From assembly GCA_018398805.1 (NCBI GenBank), contig JAGFBZ010000003.1:219001-283000 (forward strand): DNA of 64,000 nucleotides, given 5' to 3'. Every line of letters starts with the position of its first letter. Positions within the stretch are counted from its first letter, which is position 1. Below are positions 12,671 to 25,985 of the stretch, one piece after another. The notes beneath the pieces were generated by a model that was given only the letters and a program-made list of their open reading frames with translations, did no database searches and was not told where the DNA came from. Source of the stretch: Hirundichthys speculiger. Its lineage: Eukaryota; Chordata; Actinopteri; Beloniformes; Exocoetidae. The translations under genes and the position numbers were made by a program.

Positions 12671-15655
12671 GGTCCTGTTCCTGATCCAGGCTTGGTTCCA
12701 GGTGGCTCCTGGTTCAGGCAGGTTCCTGGTCCTGGATCCAGATCTGTTTCCAGGCTCCCTGGTTCCTGGCTCCTGGCTCAAGGCCTGGTTCATGGCTGGT
12801 TCCAGGCTCCTGTTTCCTGGCCAGGCACATGGTTCCTGGTTCCAGGACCTGGTTCTGGCTTTTCCTGGCTCCGGCAGGTTCTCCTGGTCTTTTCCTGGTC
12901 CACTCCTGGCAGACCTGGTTCCTGGCTCCAGGCTCCTGTTGGTTCCCCAGCTCCCTGCCAGGCTCTTGGTTCCCTGGGTTCCAGGCTCCTGGTTCCTGGT
13001 ACGGGCTCCTGTTTCCTGCTCCGGTTCCAGGCACCTGGTTCCTGGTCCAGGTCCTGAGTTCTGGTCCCAGACTCTGGTCCTGGCCAAGGCTCTTGGTTCC
13101 TGACCCTGTTTCCTGGGTTCCTGTTCCAGCTCCTGGTTCAGAATCCTGGTCCTGGCTCCGCTCCTGGTTCCAGGCCTGGTCCTGGTTTCCTGGCTCCAGG
13201 CCGGCTCCTGTCCAGGATCCCTGTTCCAGGCTCTGGTGGTTCCGGCTTGGTTCCTGGTCAGGCTCCTGTTTCCTGGCTCCCAGGCTCCTGGCTCCTGGTT
13301 CCAGGCTCCTGGTTCCTGGTTCCAGGCTCCTGGTTCTGGTTCCAGGCTCCTGGCCCCAGGCTCTTGATTCGGTTCCTGGTTCCAGGCTCCTGTTTCCTGG
13401 TTCCAGGCACCTGGTTCCTGGTTCCAGGCTCCTGGTTCCTGGTCCCAGGCCCCTTTTTCCTGGCTCCTGGTTCCAGGCTCCTGGCCCCAGGCTCTTGGTT
13501 CGGTTCCTGGTTCCAGGCTCCTGTTTCCTGGTTCCAGGCACCTGGTTCCTGGTTCCAGGCTCCTGGCCCCAGGCTCTTGATTCGGTTCCTGGTTCCAGGC
13601 TCCTGTTTCCTGGTTCCAGGCACCTGGTTCCTGGTTCCAGGCTCCTGGTTCCCTGGTCCCACGCCCCTTTTTCCTGGCTCCTGGTTCCAGGCTCTTGGCC
13701 CCAGGCTCCTGGTTCGGTTCCTGGTTCCAGGCTCCTGGTTCCTGGTTCCAGGCACCTGGTTCCTGGTTCCTGGTCCCACGCCCCTTTTTTCCTGGCTCCT
13801 GGTTCCAGGCTCATGGCCCCAGGCTCTTGGTTTGGTTCCTGGTTCCAGGCTCCTGTTTCCTGGTTCCAGGCACCTGGTTCCTGGTTCCAGGCTCCTGGCC
13901 CCAGGCTCTTGATTCGGTTCCTGGTTCCAGGCTCCTGTTTCCTGGTTCCAGGCACTGGTTCCAGGCTCCTGGTTCCTGGTCCCAGGCTCCTGTTTCCAGG
14001 CTCCTGGCTCCAGGCTCCTGGTTCCTGGCTCCAAGATCCTGGTTCCTGGTTCCAGGCTCCTGGCCCCAGGCTCTTGGTTCCTGGTTCCAGGCTCCTGTTT
14101 CCTGGCTCCTGGTTCCAGGCACCTGGTTCCTGGTTCCAGGCTGGTTTTCATGGTCCCAGGCTCCTGTTTCCTGGCTCCTGGCCCCAGGCTGGTTGGTTCC
14201 AGGGTTCCTTTTCCTGGCCTGGCTCCAGGTTCCCAGGCTCCTGTTTCCTGGTCCCTGGTCCAGGCTCCTGGTTTCCTGGTTCCTGCTCCTCCAGGATCTG
14301 GTTCCTGGTCCCAGGCTCCTGTTTCCTGGTTGGTTCCAGGCTCCCTGGCCCCAGGCTCTGGTTCCTGGTTCCAGGCTCCTGGTTTCCAGGCTGGTTCCAG
14401 GTTCCTCCTGGTTCCTGGTTCCAGGCTCCTGGCTCCTGGCCAGGTTCCTGTTCCAGGTTCCTGGTTCCAGGCTCCTGTTTCCTGGTTCCAGGTCCTGGTT
14501 CCTGGTTCTCCTGGTTCCGGTTCCTGGTTCCCACTCCTGGTTCTGGTTCCAGGCTCCTGGCCCCAGGCTCTTGGTTCGGTTCCTGGTCCAGGCTCCTGTT
14601 CCTGGTTCCAGGCACCTGGTTCCTGGTTCCAGGCTCCTGGTTCCTGGTTCCCACGCCTTTTTCCTGGCTCCTGGTTCCAGGCTCCTGGCCCCAGGCTCTT
14701 GATTCGGTTCCTGGTTCCAGGCTCCTGTTTCCTGGTTCCAGGCACCTGGTTCCTGGTTCCAGGCTCCTGGTTCCTGGTCCCAACCGTTTTCCTGGGCTCC
14801 TGGTTCCAGGCTCCTGGCCCCAGGCTCTTGGTTCGGTTCCTGGTTCCAGGCTCCTGTTTCCTGGTTCCAGGCACCTGTTTCCTGGTTCCAGGCTCCTGGT
14901 TCCTGGTCCCAGGCTCCTGGTTCCAGGCTTCTGGCCCCAGGCTCTTGGTTCGGTTTCTGGTTCCAGGCTCCTGTTTCCTGGTTCCAGGCACCTGGTTCCT
15001 GGTTCCAGGCTCCTGGCCCCAGGCTCTTGGTTCGGTTCCTGGTTCCAGGCTCCTGTTTCCTGGTTCCAGGCACCTGGTTCCTGGTTCCTGGTTCCAGGCT
15101 CCTGGCCCCAGGCTCTTGGTTCGGTTCCTGGTTCCAGGCTCCTGTTTCCTGGTTCCAGGCACCTGGTTCCTGGTTCCAGGCTCCTGGTTCCTGGTCCCAG
15201 GCTCCTGTTTCCTTGCTCCTGGTTCCAGGCTCCTGGCCCCAGGCTCTTGGTTCGGTTTCTGGTTCCAGGCTCCTGTTTCCTGGTTCCAGGCACCTGGTTC
15301 CTGGTTCCAGGCTCCTGGCCCCAGGCTCTTGGTTCGGTTCCTGGTTCCAGGCTCCTGTTTCCTGGTTCCAGGCACCTGGTTCCTGGTTCCAGGCTCCTGG
15401 CCCCAGGCTCTTGGTTCGGTTCCTGGTTCCAGGCTCCTGTTTCCTGGTTCCAGGCACCTGGTTCCTGGTTCCAGGCTCCTGGCCCCAGGCTCTTGATTCG
15501 GTTCCTGGTTCCAGGCTCCTGTTTCCTGGTTCCAGGCTCCTGGTTCCTGGCTCCACGCTCCTGGTTCCAGGCTCCTGGTTCCAGGCTCCAGGTTCCAGGC
15601 TCCAGGTTCCTGGCTCCAGGCTCCTGGTTCCAGGCTCCAGGTTCCTGGTTCTCTC
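12671..15655. repeat. CTCCTGGTTCCAGG-family array with an 82-bp higher-order unit
   Basis: The last compound-repeat copy breaks off at 12670 and runs into an irregular array of 12-14 bp units (ctcctggttcc, ctcctgtttcctgg, cacctggttcctgg). From about 13340 a higher-order unit appears, marked by 'ccaggctcttggttcgg', recurring at exactly 82 bp near 15231, 15313, 15395 and 15477. Because the units contain no stop in several frames, open frames of up to 950 codons occur on both strands. Their peptides are only periodic (PGSRLLVPGSW on plus, LEPGTRNQEPG on minus) and I reject them as proteins. Confidence 0.95.
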
Positions 15656-15950
15656 TGACCCGGTTCCTCACAGCTCATTGAACAGCAGGATTCAGACAGA
15701 TGACTGATTTGATTCTTTATCTCTTTGGTGATGATACTGATTTGAACTACTGTTATTTCTGGTCAGCTGGTTCTGGGTGCCCCTGAGCAGGGTCGGGTTC
15801 TGGGTGCCCCTGAGCAGGGTCGGGCCCCGGGCCCTCAGAAACCTCTGAACAGCCCTGCCCACGGCTGAACTGGAGGTGGTTTTCCTTACAAATGAAACGT
15901 CGTAGCTCTAAAAGTCATAAAAGTCTCATCTGAACCGGGCTGTGGAGGCG
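15656..15950. other. Non-coding spacer
   Basis: Single-copy sequence between the array and the next CpG-rich segment. It includes a short duplication of 'ggttctgggtgcccctgag' at about 15770-15822. No gene recognised. Confidence 0.4.
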
Positions 15951-16560
15951 GGGCTGAACCGTGGTTCCGGTTCGGTGTCAGAGTTTCCTGCTGGAGTTCC
16001 TCTGAGCCCGGGCTGTGACGTCACCTTCCCAGAATTCATGGCGTCCCTCCAGCCTGGCGCCCAGCAGCCCTCCAGGCCCGAACTCTGAAACCGGACCGAG
16101 AATGTCCTCCTGGAGACCCGCCGGAGCCCGGACGGACCGCGGGACCGAGCCTCTGTCGGTGAGTGTCGGCAGGGAGCGGGGTTGTGCGGGGCGGAGCGGC
16201 GCCTGGAGCCGCGGAGGCCGCGCTGGAAGAGTCCGGGCTGCTGAAGTTAAACTCCGGGAAAGTTGGTGGAGGCTCGTCTTTGTTCGGAGGCTCCGAGCGT
16301 GACCGGTCCGGTCCGTCCACGGCCGCTCTCACGGTACTTTAGGATTCAGCGGGGCGGGATAAACCCAGATAAGTTCGTTCTGGCGCTTATTTTATCCTCC
16401 GGGCGGGTTTGGTTCACCGGAGCGAGCTACTGAGTGTGTCCGTATCCTGGACGCTGAGTCCGGCTGAGTCCAGCCGCTCACCGCGGAGCTCCAGCGGAGC
16501 TCCAGCGGAGCCGCCGGTCCTCCAGGAGGCTTCATCTGGACTCTAAACCCGCAAACAGCT
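15950..16560. promoter_or_regulatory. CpG-rich segment, candidate promoter and non-coding first exon of plagl2
   Basis: GC- and CpG-rich sequence with GGGCGG-like boxes (for example near 16348 and 16400) stands out from its surroundings. A good donor ('ctgtcg' then GTGAGTG) follows position 16158. It could be a 5' UTR exon joining the acceptor near 34471 ahead of plagl2 across an 18 kb repeat-filled intron. The open frames across it (16015-16302 plus, 16036-16332 minus) match nothing I recognise and are probably GC-driven. The link to plagl2 is inference from order and strand. Confidence 0.4.
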
Positions 16561-16654
16561 CCTGGTCCTCCAGAAATAAACTCTGTTCACGGTACCAGAG
16601 TCAGGTTTGCAGCAGAAACCAGGTCAGAACCTACAGCGTTCACAGTTCCAGAAC

Positions 16655-17015
16655 TCTGCAGGTTCTGACCCGGTTTCTGCTGGTCTGGAACCTGCAGGTT
16701 CTGACCTGGTTTCTGCTGGTCTGGAACCTGCAGGTTCTGACCCGGTTTCTGCTGGTCTGGAACCTGCAGGTTCTGACCTGGTTTCTGCTGGTCTGGAACC
16801 TGCAGGGTTCTGGGACTGTGAACCTCTGCAGGTTCTGACCTGGTTTCTGCTGGTCTGGTCTGGAACCTGCAGGGTTCTGACCTGGTTTCTGCTGGTCTGG
16901 TCTGGAACCTGCAGGTTCTGATCTGGTTTCTGCTGGTCTGGAACCTGCAGGTTCTGACCTGGTTTCTGCTGGTCTGGTCTAGAACCTGCAGGGTTCAGGA
17001 CCAGACCAGCAGAAA
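16655..17015. repeat. 36-bp minisatellite, about 9-10 copies
   Basis: The unit contains 'ggttctgacctggtttctgc' followed by 'tggtctggaacctgc'. The 36-bp period equals 12 codons, which explains the 104-codon open frame over it. The last unit is followed by an inverted fragment ('gaccagaccagcagaaacc' at about 17000). Confidence 0.9.
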
Positions 17016-17465
17016 CCAGGTCAGAACTCTGCTGGGAGGTTCATTGATCAGGTTTTTATTTTTTTTTTAATACTCAGACGAATTGATCAAGTGACCATGA
17101 AGACATGAACGATGAAGATGATCAGTGATGAGTCAGCTGGTTCTGGTCCTGACGGGTTCCTGCCTCGTGGACCCGTAAAGACCCGTTTCTGTTCCACTAA
17201 TGTGGTTTTATTAGAAACATTCATGAGAGCAGCTCAGATGCTAATTTCATGTCAGTCAGAATCGTGAGATCTGATTGGTCGATGATATTATTGACCTGCA
17301 GACTGACTGGAAACATCAGCAGAGATGCTCTGATTGATCAGCTGCTGATTGGAATCAATCGATTTGGGTCTGATCGTCTCTGACTGGAGCTGATGTGTCT
17401 GCTGATCCGTGGAGAGAACGACAGACCGCCGGGTCCGGTTTCTGCAGAACCTGCAGACCTGAGGG
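17016..17465. other. Non-coding single-copy stretch
   Basis: No gene or repeat family is recognisable here. It contains a short T-rich run near 17055. It lies in the presumed plagl2 intron. Confidence 0.4.
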
Positions 17466-17542
17466 TTTGACTCATGCAGGTGACGTGACTCATGCAGGTG
17501 ACGTGACTCATGCAGGTGACGTGACTCATGCAGGTGACGTGT
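17466..17542. repeat. 18-bp tandem repeat, about 4 copies
   Basis: Units of 'gtgactcatgcaggtgac' follow each other exactly. The 18-bp period produces the HLHESR peptide repeat in minus-strand frames, which is not a gene. Confidence 0.9.
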
Positions 17543-17684
17543 CATCCTGACAGGAAGTGTCTCTGCAGCTGCAGGAGCACGCTGACATCTGGTTGATGAA
17601 GATGATTGAACAATGGCAGATAATCAGCTGACCGATTAAAACGTCCAATCAGAGACGCGGGCCGGTCCTCCACAGCTGGAGGAT

Positions 17685-20340
17685 AACTATCGACCCGATA
17701 ACTATCGACCTGATAACTATCGACCCAATAACTATCGACCCGATAACTATCGACCCAATAACTATCGACCCGATAACTATCGACCCGACAACTATCGACC
17801 CGATAACTATCGACCCGATAACTATCGACCCGATAACTATCGACCCGATAACTATCGACCCGATAACTATCGCTGGATAACTATCGACCTGATAACTATC
17901 GACCTGATAACTATCGACCTGATAACAATCGACCCGATAACTATCGACCCGATAAACTATTGACCCGATAACTATCGACCTGATAACTATCGACCTGATA
18001 ACTATCGACCTGATAACAATCGACCCGATAACTATTGACCCGATAAACTATTGACCCGATAACTATCGACCCCATAACTATCGCTGGATAACTATCGACC
18101 TGATAACTATCGACCTGATAACAATCGACCCGATAACTATCGACCCGATAAACTATTGACCCGATAACTATCGACCTGATAACTATCGACCTGATAACAA
18201 TCGACCCGATAACTATCGCTGGATAACTATCGACCCGATAACTATCGCTGGATAACTATCGACCCGATAACTATCGCCGGATAACTATCGACCTGATAAC
18301 TATCGACCTGATAACTATCGACCCGATAACTATCGACCCGATAACTATCGACCCGATAAACTATTGACCCGATAACTATCGACCTGATAAACTATTGACC
18401 CGATAACTATCGACCTGATAACTATCGACCTGATAACTATCGACCTGATAACAATCGACCCGATAACTATCGCTGGATAACTATCGACCTGATAACTATC
18501 GACCTGATAACAATCGACCCGATAACTATCGCTGGATAACTATCGACCCGATAACTATCGCTGGATAACTATCGACCCGATAAACTATTGACCCGATAAC
18601 TATCGACCTGATAACTATCGACCTGATAACTATCGACCTGATAACTATCGACCCGATAACTATCGCTGGATAACTATCGACCCGATAACTATCGACCCGA
18701 TAAACTATTGACCCGATAACTATCGACCTGATAACTATCGACCCGATAACTATCGACCCGATAAACTATTGACCCGATAACTATCGACCTGATAACTATC
18801 GACCTGATAACTATCGACCTGATAACAATCGACCCGATAACTATCGCTGGATAACTATCGACCCGATAACTATCGACCCGATAACTATCGACCCGATAAC
18901 TATTGACCCGATAACTATCGACCTGATAACTATCGACCTGATAACTATCGACCTGATAACAATCGACCCGATAACTATCGCTGGATAACTATCGACCCGA
19001 TAACTATCGCTGGATAACTATCGACCGATAACTATCGCTGGATAACTATCGACCTGATAACTATCGACCTGATAACTATCGACCCGATAACTATCGACTG
19101 GATAACTATCGATAACTATCGATAACTATCGACCTGATAAACTATCGACCCGATAACTATCGACTGGATAACTATCGACCTGATAACTATCGACCTGATA
19201 ACTATCGACCTGATAACAATCGACCCGATAACTATCGCTGGATAACTATCGACCTGATAACTATCGACCCGATAACTATCGATAACCGATAACTATACCT
19301 ATCGACCTGACCTGATAACTATCGCTGGATAACTATCGACCCGATAACTATCGCCTGGATAACTATCGACCTGATACTATCGAAACTATCTATCGACCCT
19401 GATAACAATCGACCCGATAAACTATCGCTGGATAACTATCGACCCGATAACTATCGACCTGATAACTATCGACCCGATAACTATCGCTGGATAACTATCG
19501 ACCTGATAACTATCGACCTGATAACTATCGACCCGATAACTATCGACCCGATAACTATCGCTGGATAACTATCGACCCGATAACTATCGCTGGATAACTA
19601 TCGACCTGATAACTATCGACCTGATAACAATCGACCCGATAACTATCGCTGGATAACTATCGACCCGATAACTATCGACCTGATAACTATCGACCTGATA
19701 ACTATCGACCCGATAACTATCGACCCGATAACTATCGACCCGATAACTATCGCTGGATAACTATCGACCCGATAACTATCGCTGATAACTATCGACCCGA
19801 TAACTATCGACCCGATAACTATCGACCCGATAACTATCGACCGATAACTATCGACCCGATAACTATCGCTGGATAACTATCGACCCGATAACTAACTATC
19901 GCTGATAACTATCGACCCGATAACTATCGATAAACTATCGACCCGATAACTATCGACCCGATAACTATCCACCCGATAACTATCGACCCGATAACTATCG
20001 CTGGATAACTATCGACCCGATAACTATCGCTGGATAACTATCGACCCGATAACTATCGATAACTATCGACCCGATAACTATCGACCCGATAACTATCGAC
20101 CCGATAACTATCGACTGGATAAACCCGACCGATAACTATCGACCCGATAACTATCGACTGGATAACTATCGACCCGATAACTATCGACCGATAACGAATA
20201 ACTATCGATATCGACCCGATAACTATCGACCGATAACTATAACTATCGACCGATAACTATCGACCTGATAACTATCGACCCGATAACTATCGCTGGATAA
20301 CTATCGGGCCGATAACTATCGGGCCGATAACTATCGGGCC
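17685..20340. repeat. 15-bp minisatellite array (about 175 copies)
   Basis: The core unit is 'gataactatcgaccc', with recurring variants gacctg, gctgg and a 16-bp gataaacta form. Variants occur in repeating blocks, so there is higher-order structure. The last units change to 'gataactatcgggcc' and run straight into an element with related gataac/tatcgg motifs. This suggests that the array grew from the subterminal repeats of that element. Confidence 0.95.
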
Positions 20341-21441
20341 GATAACAGGAAATTATGACGTCATCCCGATAACTCCAATATCACGACGAATAGTCCCGAT
20401 AACATTTATATTTCTGTCAACACAGCAGTGTCTCGCTCCCTCTGAGCCTTGAATGACCAGCAGTGAATGTTATGTTCAAGTGACGTCGGCATAATCAGAA
20501 AAACGATTACTCAATCAGGAAAATCAAGAATACCCCCTCATGCCAGAAAACAACTCGTTAACTTGGTCATAATTTTAGTAGTTGCTGACTTGAATTGATA
20601 TTCGCAGTATTTTCCCACATGTTACACATAAAAATAGAAAAAAATAGAAAAGGCTGAAAGAACGACTAGCAAACGAGGGAACGGAGGAATTTACGTTACA
20701 CCTTGAATGCAGCCTGCAGCACAGCGCTGATCACAACAAACATGGCGGTGTGGAACTTGGTTAAAGTTTCAGAAGAAGATAGTTTGGTGGTTATTTGTGA
20801 CGAATCCTCCGAGTGAATTCTACGAGGAGGGAAGCACAAGCTTTAATACGTAAAACCTGATCAGCCACCTACAACATAACAATCACTTCCATGGAGTTTT
20901 GAAATCACGCTAACGTGAGCTAACGGAAGCTAATGCTAACGTGAGCAAGCCAGCAGCAGTCTCCCCTCTCGCTCATTCCTCTCATCTAAAGCTTCCATGA
21001 GATTAAAAAATAAAAACTACTGAACCTCATTTACTTTAATTAAAGGTATTAATTTAAATGGAACCACAAGTCAAAATCCTTTAAATGTTAATCTTTTTCA
21101 GTTAGTAATTCTGATGCATGTATTTCCATCAGTTCAAGGAGCCTTTATTTTTTACATCAGTCAGTAATGAACCTTATTTAAGTTAATGTGAGATATCAAA
21201 TAGGTTTGTTTGATAGATTTATGAAAATGTTTGAGAGGCTTGACAATAGTTTTATATTGGAAAAAATAAATATCTGTTCATTTAAAAAGTCAAAACTATT
21301 TTTGGTTTTGTTCATAGTATTGATGTAATGATCTTAGGTAGATGTGTGTGTTATCAGTTATCTGTATCGGTATCGGCCGTTAGGAGCTGAAAATTATCGG
21401 TATCAGTTTTAAAAAACAGTTATCGTGCATCCCTAATTTGT
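20341..21441. mobile_element. Non-autonomous hAT-like element, copy A
   Basis: The right end reads 'cagttatcgtgcatcccta', the inverse of the TAGGGATGCAC type of terminus seen on many fish hAT-like elements, preceded by tatcggtatcgg subterminal repeats. No left terminus is visible because the side is replaced by the 15-bp array. The interior from about 20490 is shared with copies at 25986 and 28584, with more differences here. It has a 24-codon open frame near 20742 (MAVWNLVKVSEEDSLVV, then a stop), perhaps a leftover first exon of a transposase. No complete transposase is present. Confidence 0.6.
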
Positions 21442-21445
21442 TACA

Positions 21446-21556
21446 TTCATGCTGTCAGTGTGGCCCTTGAAGGGCCGCCATGATGCTGATGAGGCCCTTG
21501 GAGGGCCCCCATGATGCTGATGAGGCCCTCAGTGGAAATGAGTCTGACACCCCTGA
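21446..21556. mobile_element. Fragment of a second hAT-like element
   Basis: The stretch ends in 'gagtctgacacccctg', the reverse complement of a CAGGGGTGTC terminus typical of hAT/Charlie elements. It contains internal repeats around 'gatgctgatgaggccct'. Only one end is visible, directly beside copy A, so this is probably a truncated element. Confidence 0.45.
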
Positions 21557-21984
21557 TCTAATCCGTTCCAAACCCCCCAAAATTAAGACATCGTTTTTTT
21601 ATAAATCATAAAAATGCATCAAAACATGTAACAAATACATGTTACCATTAGATCACTGCACAATAAACATAAAATGACAGTTGTACATAATAAAAAATGA
21701 AGAATGAAGTAAAGAATAAAATGATGTTCATTTACCTTTTAACTGCTGTCGTCATCACCTTTTTCCTTCTTTGGTTCATGTTTTCTTTAAGCAGAAGTTT
21801 CTGACTGATGTTTAGTAAAGAACCGATCCAAAGATGTTTGCTTTTTCAGCTTTTAACAATCCTTCGAAAATGTTCAAACATCAACATAGTGACCGATAGT
21901 GAACACTTTTCCTGGGTGATTCTTTTCAACAACTTCCGAACCTTTATGGAATTTTCCTAAAATGTCAAACGGATGCAAAGAAGA
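21557..21984. other. AT-rich non-coding stretch
   Basis: AT-rich sequence without coding signal or clear repeat, between the hAT fragments and the 22-bp array. Confidence 0.4.
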
Positions 21985-24900
21985 TGCTAGGAGACAGGTA
22001 GGAAGATGCTAGGAGACAGGCAGGAAGATGCTAGGAGACAGGCAGGAAGATGCTAGGAGACAGGCAGGAAGATGCTAGGAGACAGGCAGGAAGATGCTAG
22101 GAGACAGGCAGGAAGATGCTAGGAGACAGGCAGGAGATGCTAGGAGAGGATGCTAGGAGACAGAAAGGAAGATGCTAGGAGACAGACAGGAAGATGCTAG
22201 GAGACAGGCAGGAAGAGCAGGAGACAGCAGGAAGATGCTAGGAGACAGCCAGGAAGATGCTAGGAGACAGGCCAGGAAGATGCTAGGAGACAGGCAGGAA
22301 GATGCTAGGAGACAGGCAGGAAGATGCTAGGAGACAGACAGGAAGATGCTAGGAGACAGACAGGAAGATGCTAGGAGACAGCCAGGAAGATGCTAGGAGA
22401 CAGCCAGAAGAGCTAGGAGACAGGCAGGAAGATGCTAGGAGATAGAGGAAGATGCTAGGAGACAGGCAGGAAGAGAAGATGCTAGGAGATAGGAGGAAGC
22501 TAGGAGACAGGAGGAAGATGCTAGAGGCTAGGAGACTGGGAGGCAGGAGGCTAGGAGACAGGCAGGAGAGATGCTAGGAGACAGGCAGGAAGATGCTCAG
22601 GAGACAGGCAGGAGATGCTAGGAGACAGACAGGGAAGATGCTAGGAGACAGCCAGGAAGATGCTAGCCAGGAAGAGGATAGGAGACAGGCAGGAAAGATG
22701 CTAGGAGACAGGCAGGAAGATGCTAGGAGACAGGCAGGAAGATGCTAGGAGACAGGCAGGAAGATGCTAGGAGACAGACGGGAAGATGAAGAGAAGATGC
22801 TAGGAGACAGGCTAGGAAGATGCTAGGAGACAGGCAGGAAGATGCTAGGAGAGGCGGAGATGCAGGAGACAGGAGAAGATGCTAGGAGAAGGGAAGATGA
22901 TAGGGAAGATGGCTAGAGACAGGCGGGAAGATGCTAGGAGACAGCAGGAAGATGCTAGGAGACAGACAGGAAGATGCTAGGAGACAGGCAGGAAGATGCT
23001 AGGAGACAGGCAGGAAGATGCTAGGAGACAGACAGGAAGATGCTAGGAGACAGGCAGGAGGAGATGCTAGGAGACAGGCAGGAAGATGCTAGGAGACAGG
23101 CAGGAAGATGCTAGGAGACAGGCAGGAAGAGGAGCTAGGAGAAGAAGAAGATGCTAGGAGACAGGCAGGAAGATGCTAGGAGACAGCCAGGAAGATGCTA
23201 GGAGACAGCCAGGAAGATGCTAGGAGACAGCCAGGAAGATGCTAGGAGACAGGCAGGAAGATGCTAGGAGACAGATGCTAGGAGACAGCCAAGAAGATGC
23301 TAGGAGACAGCCAGGAAGATGCTAGGAGACAGGCAGGAAGATGCTAGGAGACAGCCAGGAAGATGCTAGGAGACAGCGCCAGGAAGATGCTAGGAGACAG
23401 CCAGGAAGATGCTAGGAGACAGCCAGGAAGATGCTAGGAGACAGCCAGGAAGATGGAGAAGTGTTAGGAGACAGCAGGAGACATGTGCTAGGAGACAGCC
23501 AGGAAGATGCTAGGAGACAGGCAGGAAGATGCTAGGAGACAGCCAGGGAAGATGCTAGGAGACAGGCAGGAAGATGCTAGGAGACAGGCAGGAAGATGCT
23601 AGGAGACAGCCAGGAAGATGCTAGGAGACAGACAGGAAGATGCTAGGAGACAGACAGGGAAGATGCTAGGAGACAGACAGGAAGATGCTAGGAGACAGCC
23701 AGGAAGATGCTAGGAGACAGCCAGGAAGATGCTAGGAGACAGGCAGGAAGGTGCTAGGAGATAGCCAGGAAGATGCTAGGAGACAGCCAGGAAGATGCTA
23801 GGAGACAGGCAGGAAGAGCAGGGAAGAAGATGCTAGGAGACAGGCAGGAAGATGCTAGGAGACAGCCAGGAAGATGCTAGGAGACAGCCAGGAAGATGCT
23901 AGGAGACAGCCAGGAAGATGCTAGGAGACAGGCAGGAAGATGCTAGGAGACAGGCAGGAAGATGCTAGGAGACAGCCAGGAAGATGCTAGGAGACAGCCA
24001 GGAAGATGCTAGGAGACAGCCAGGAAGATGCTAGGAGACAGCCAGGAGGCTAGGAACGGCTAGGAGACAGGAAGAAGATGCTAGGAGACAGCCAGGAAGA
24101 AGAAGATGCTGGAGGAAAGCCAGGAAGATGTAGGAGACAGCCAGGAAGATGCTAGGAGACAGCCAGGAAGATGCTAGGAGGACAGCCAGGAGACAGGAAG
24201 ATGCTAGGAGACAGGGGAAGATGCTAGGAGAGGCAGGAAGATGCTAGGAGACAGGATGCAGGGAGAGGATACAGCGGGAAGATGCTAGGAGACAGGCACA
24301 GACGGGATGCTAGGAGACAGACGGGGAGGAGATGCTAGGAGACAGGCGGGAAGATGCTAGGAGACAGGCAGGAAGAGATGCTAGGAGACAGACGGGAAGA
24401 TGCTAGGAGACAGGAAGGAAGATGCTAGGGACAGCCAGGAAGATGCTAGGAGACAGACAGGAAGATGCTAGGAGCCAGGATGCTAGGAGACAGCCAGGAA
24501 GAAGAAGATGCTAGGAGACAGGCAGGAAGATGCTAGGAGACAGCCAGGAAGATGCTAGGAGACAGCCGGAAGAGATAGAGACAGCCAGGAGATGCTAGGA
24601 GACAGCCAGGAAGATGCTAGGAGACAGAAGATGCTAGGACAGCCAGGAAGATGCTAGGAGGACAGCCAGGAAGATGCTAGGAGACAGCAGGAAGATGTTA
24701 GGAGACAGCCAGGAAGATGATAGGAGACAGGCGGAAGATGCTAGGAGACAGGCGGGAAGATGCAGGAGACAGCAGGAGCAGGAAGATGCTAGGGAGACAG
24801 GCAGGAAGATGCTAGGAGGACAGCCAGGAAGATGCTAGGAGACAGACAGGAAGATGCTAGGAGACAGCCAGGGAAGATGATAGGAGATAGCCAGGAAGAT

Positions 24901-25985
24901 GCTAGGAGACAGGACTAGGAGACAGGAACAGCCAGGAAGATGCTAGGAGACAGCCAGGAAGATGCTAGGAGGACAGCCAGGAAGATGAGGGAGACTAGGA
25001 GACAGCTAGGAAGATGAGGAGACAGCCCAGGAAGATGCCAGGGAGACAGCCAGGAAGATGTAGGAGACAGCCAGGAAGATGCTAGGAGACAAGCTAGGAA
25101 GATGAGAGGAGACAGGCAGGAAGAAGATGCTAGGAGACAGGCAGGAAGATGCTAGGAGACAGACAGGAAGAAGGAGACAGACAGGAAGATGTTAGGAGGA
25201 CAGCAGGAAGATGCAAAGATGCTAGGAGACAGCCAGGAAGATGCTAGGAGACAGATGCTAGGAGACAGCCAGGAAGATGCTAGGAGACAGCAGGGAAGAT
25301 GCTAGGAGACAGGCAGGAAGATGCTAGGAGACAGACAGCCAGGAAGATGCTAGGAGACAGGAGGAGACAGAAAGATGCTAGGAGACAGCCAGGAAGATGC
25401 TAGGAGACAGCCAGGAAGATGCTAGGAGACAGCCAGGAAGATGTTAGGAGACAGCCAGGAAGATGCTAGGAGACAGCCAGCAGGGAAGATGCTAGGAGAC
25501 AGGAGACAGGAAGATGCTAGGAGACAGCCGGAAGAAGATGCAGGAGACAGAGGAAGATGTTAGGAGACAGGCAGGAAGATGTAGGAGACTGCTAGGAGAC
25601 AGCAGGAAGATGCTAGGAGACAGCCAGGAAGATGCAGGAGACAGCAGGAAGATGCTAGGAGGCAGCCAGGAAGATGCTAGGAGACAGATGCTAGGAGACA
25701 GGCAGGAACAGATGCTAGGAGACAGGCAGGAAGATGCTAGGAGACAGGAGAAGATGCTAGGAGACAGCCAGGGAAGATGCTAGGAGACAGCCAGGAAGAT
25801 GCTAGGAGACAGCCAGGAAGTGTAGGAACAGGCAGGAAGATGCTAGGACAGCAGGAGATGCAGGAGACAGGCAGGAAGATGCTAGGAGACAGGCAGAAGA
25901 TGCTAGGAGACAGGCCAGGAAGATGCTAGGAGACAGCCAGGAAGATGCTAGGAGACAGCCAGGAAGATGCTAGGAGACAGCCAGA
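21985..25985. repeat. 22-bp minisatellite array (about 180 copies)
   Basis: The unit contains 'gatgctaggagacaggcagg', with g/c and g/a changes giving gccagg and gacagg types. The first half is fairly regular. From about 24000 to the right edge, irregular deletions and insertions multiply, which looks more like poor consensus sequence than biology. The 89-codon frame at 25514-25783 is a repeat translation. Confidence 0.95.

Noticed and set aside
12714..15681. Open frames of 400-950 codons on both strands
   Set aside because: They are translations of the CTCCTGG array, present in several frames at once, with purely periodic peptides.
16015..16332. Coding exon in the CpG-rich segment
   Set aside because: Frames on both strands are GC-driven and match none of the expected neighbours such as pofut1 or kif3b.
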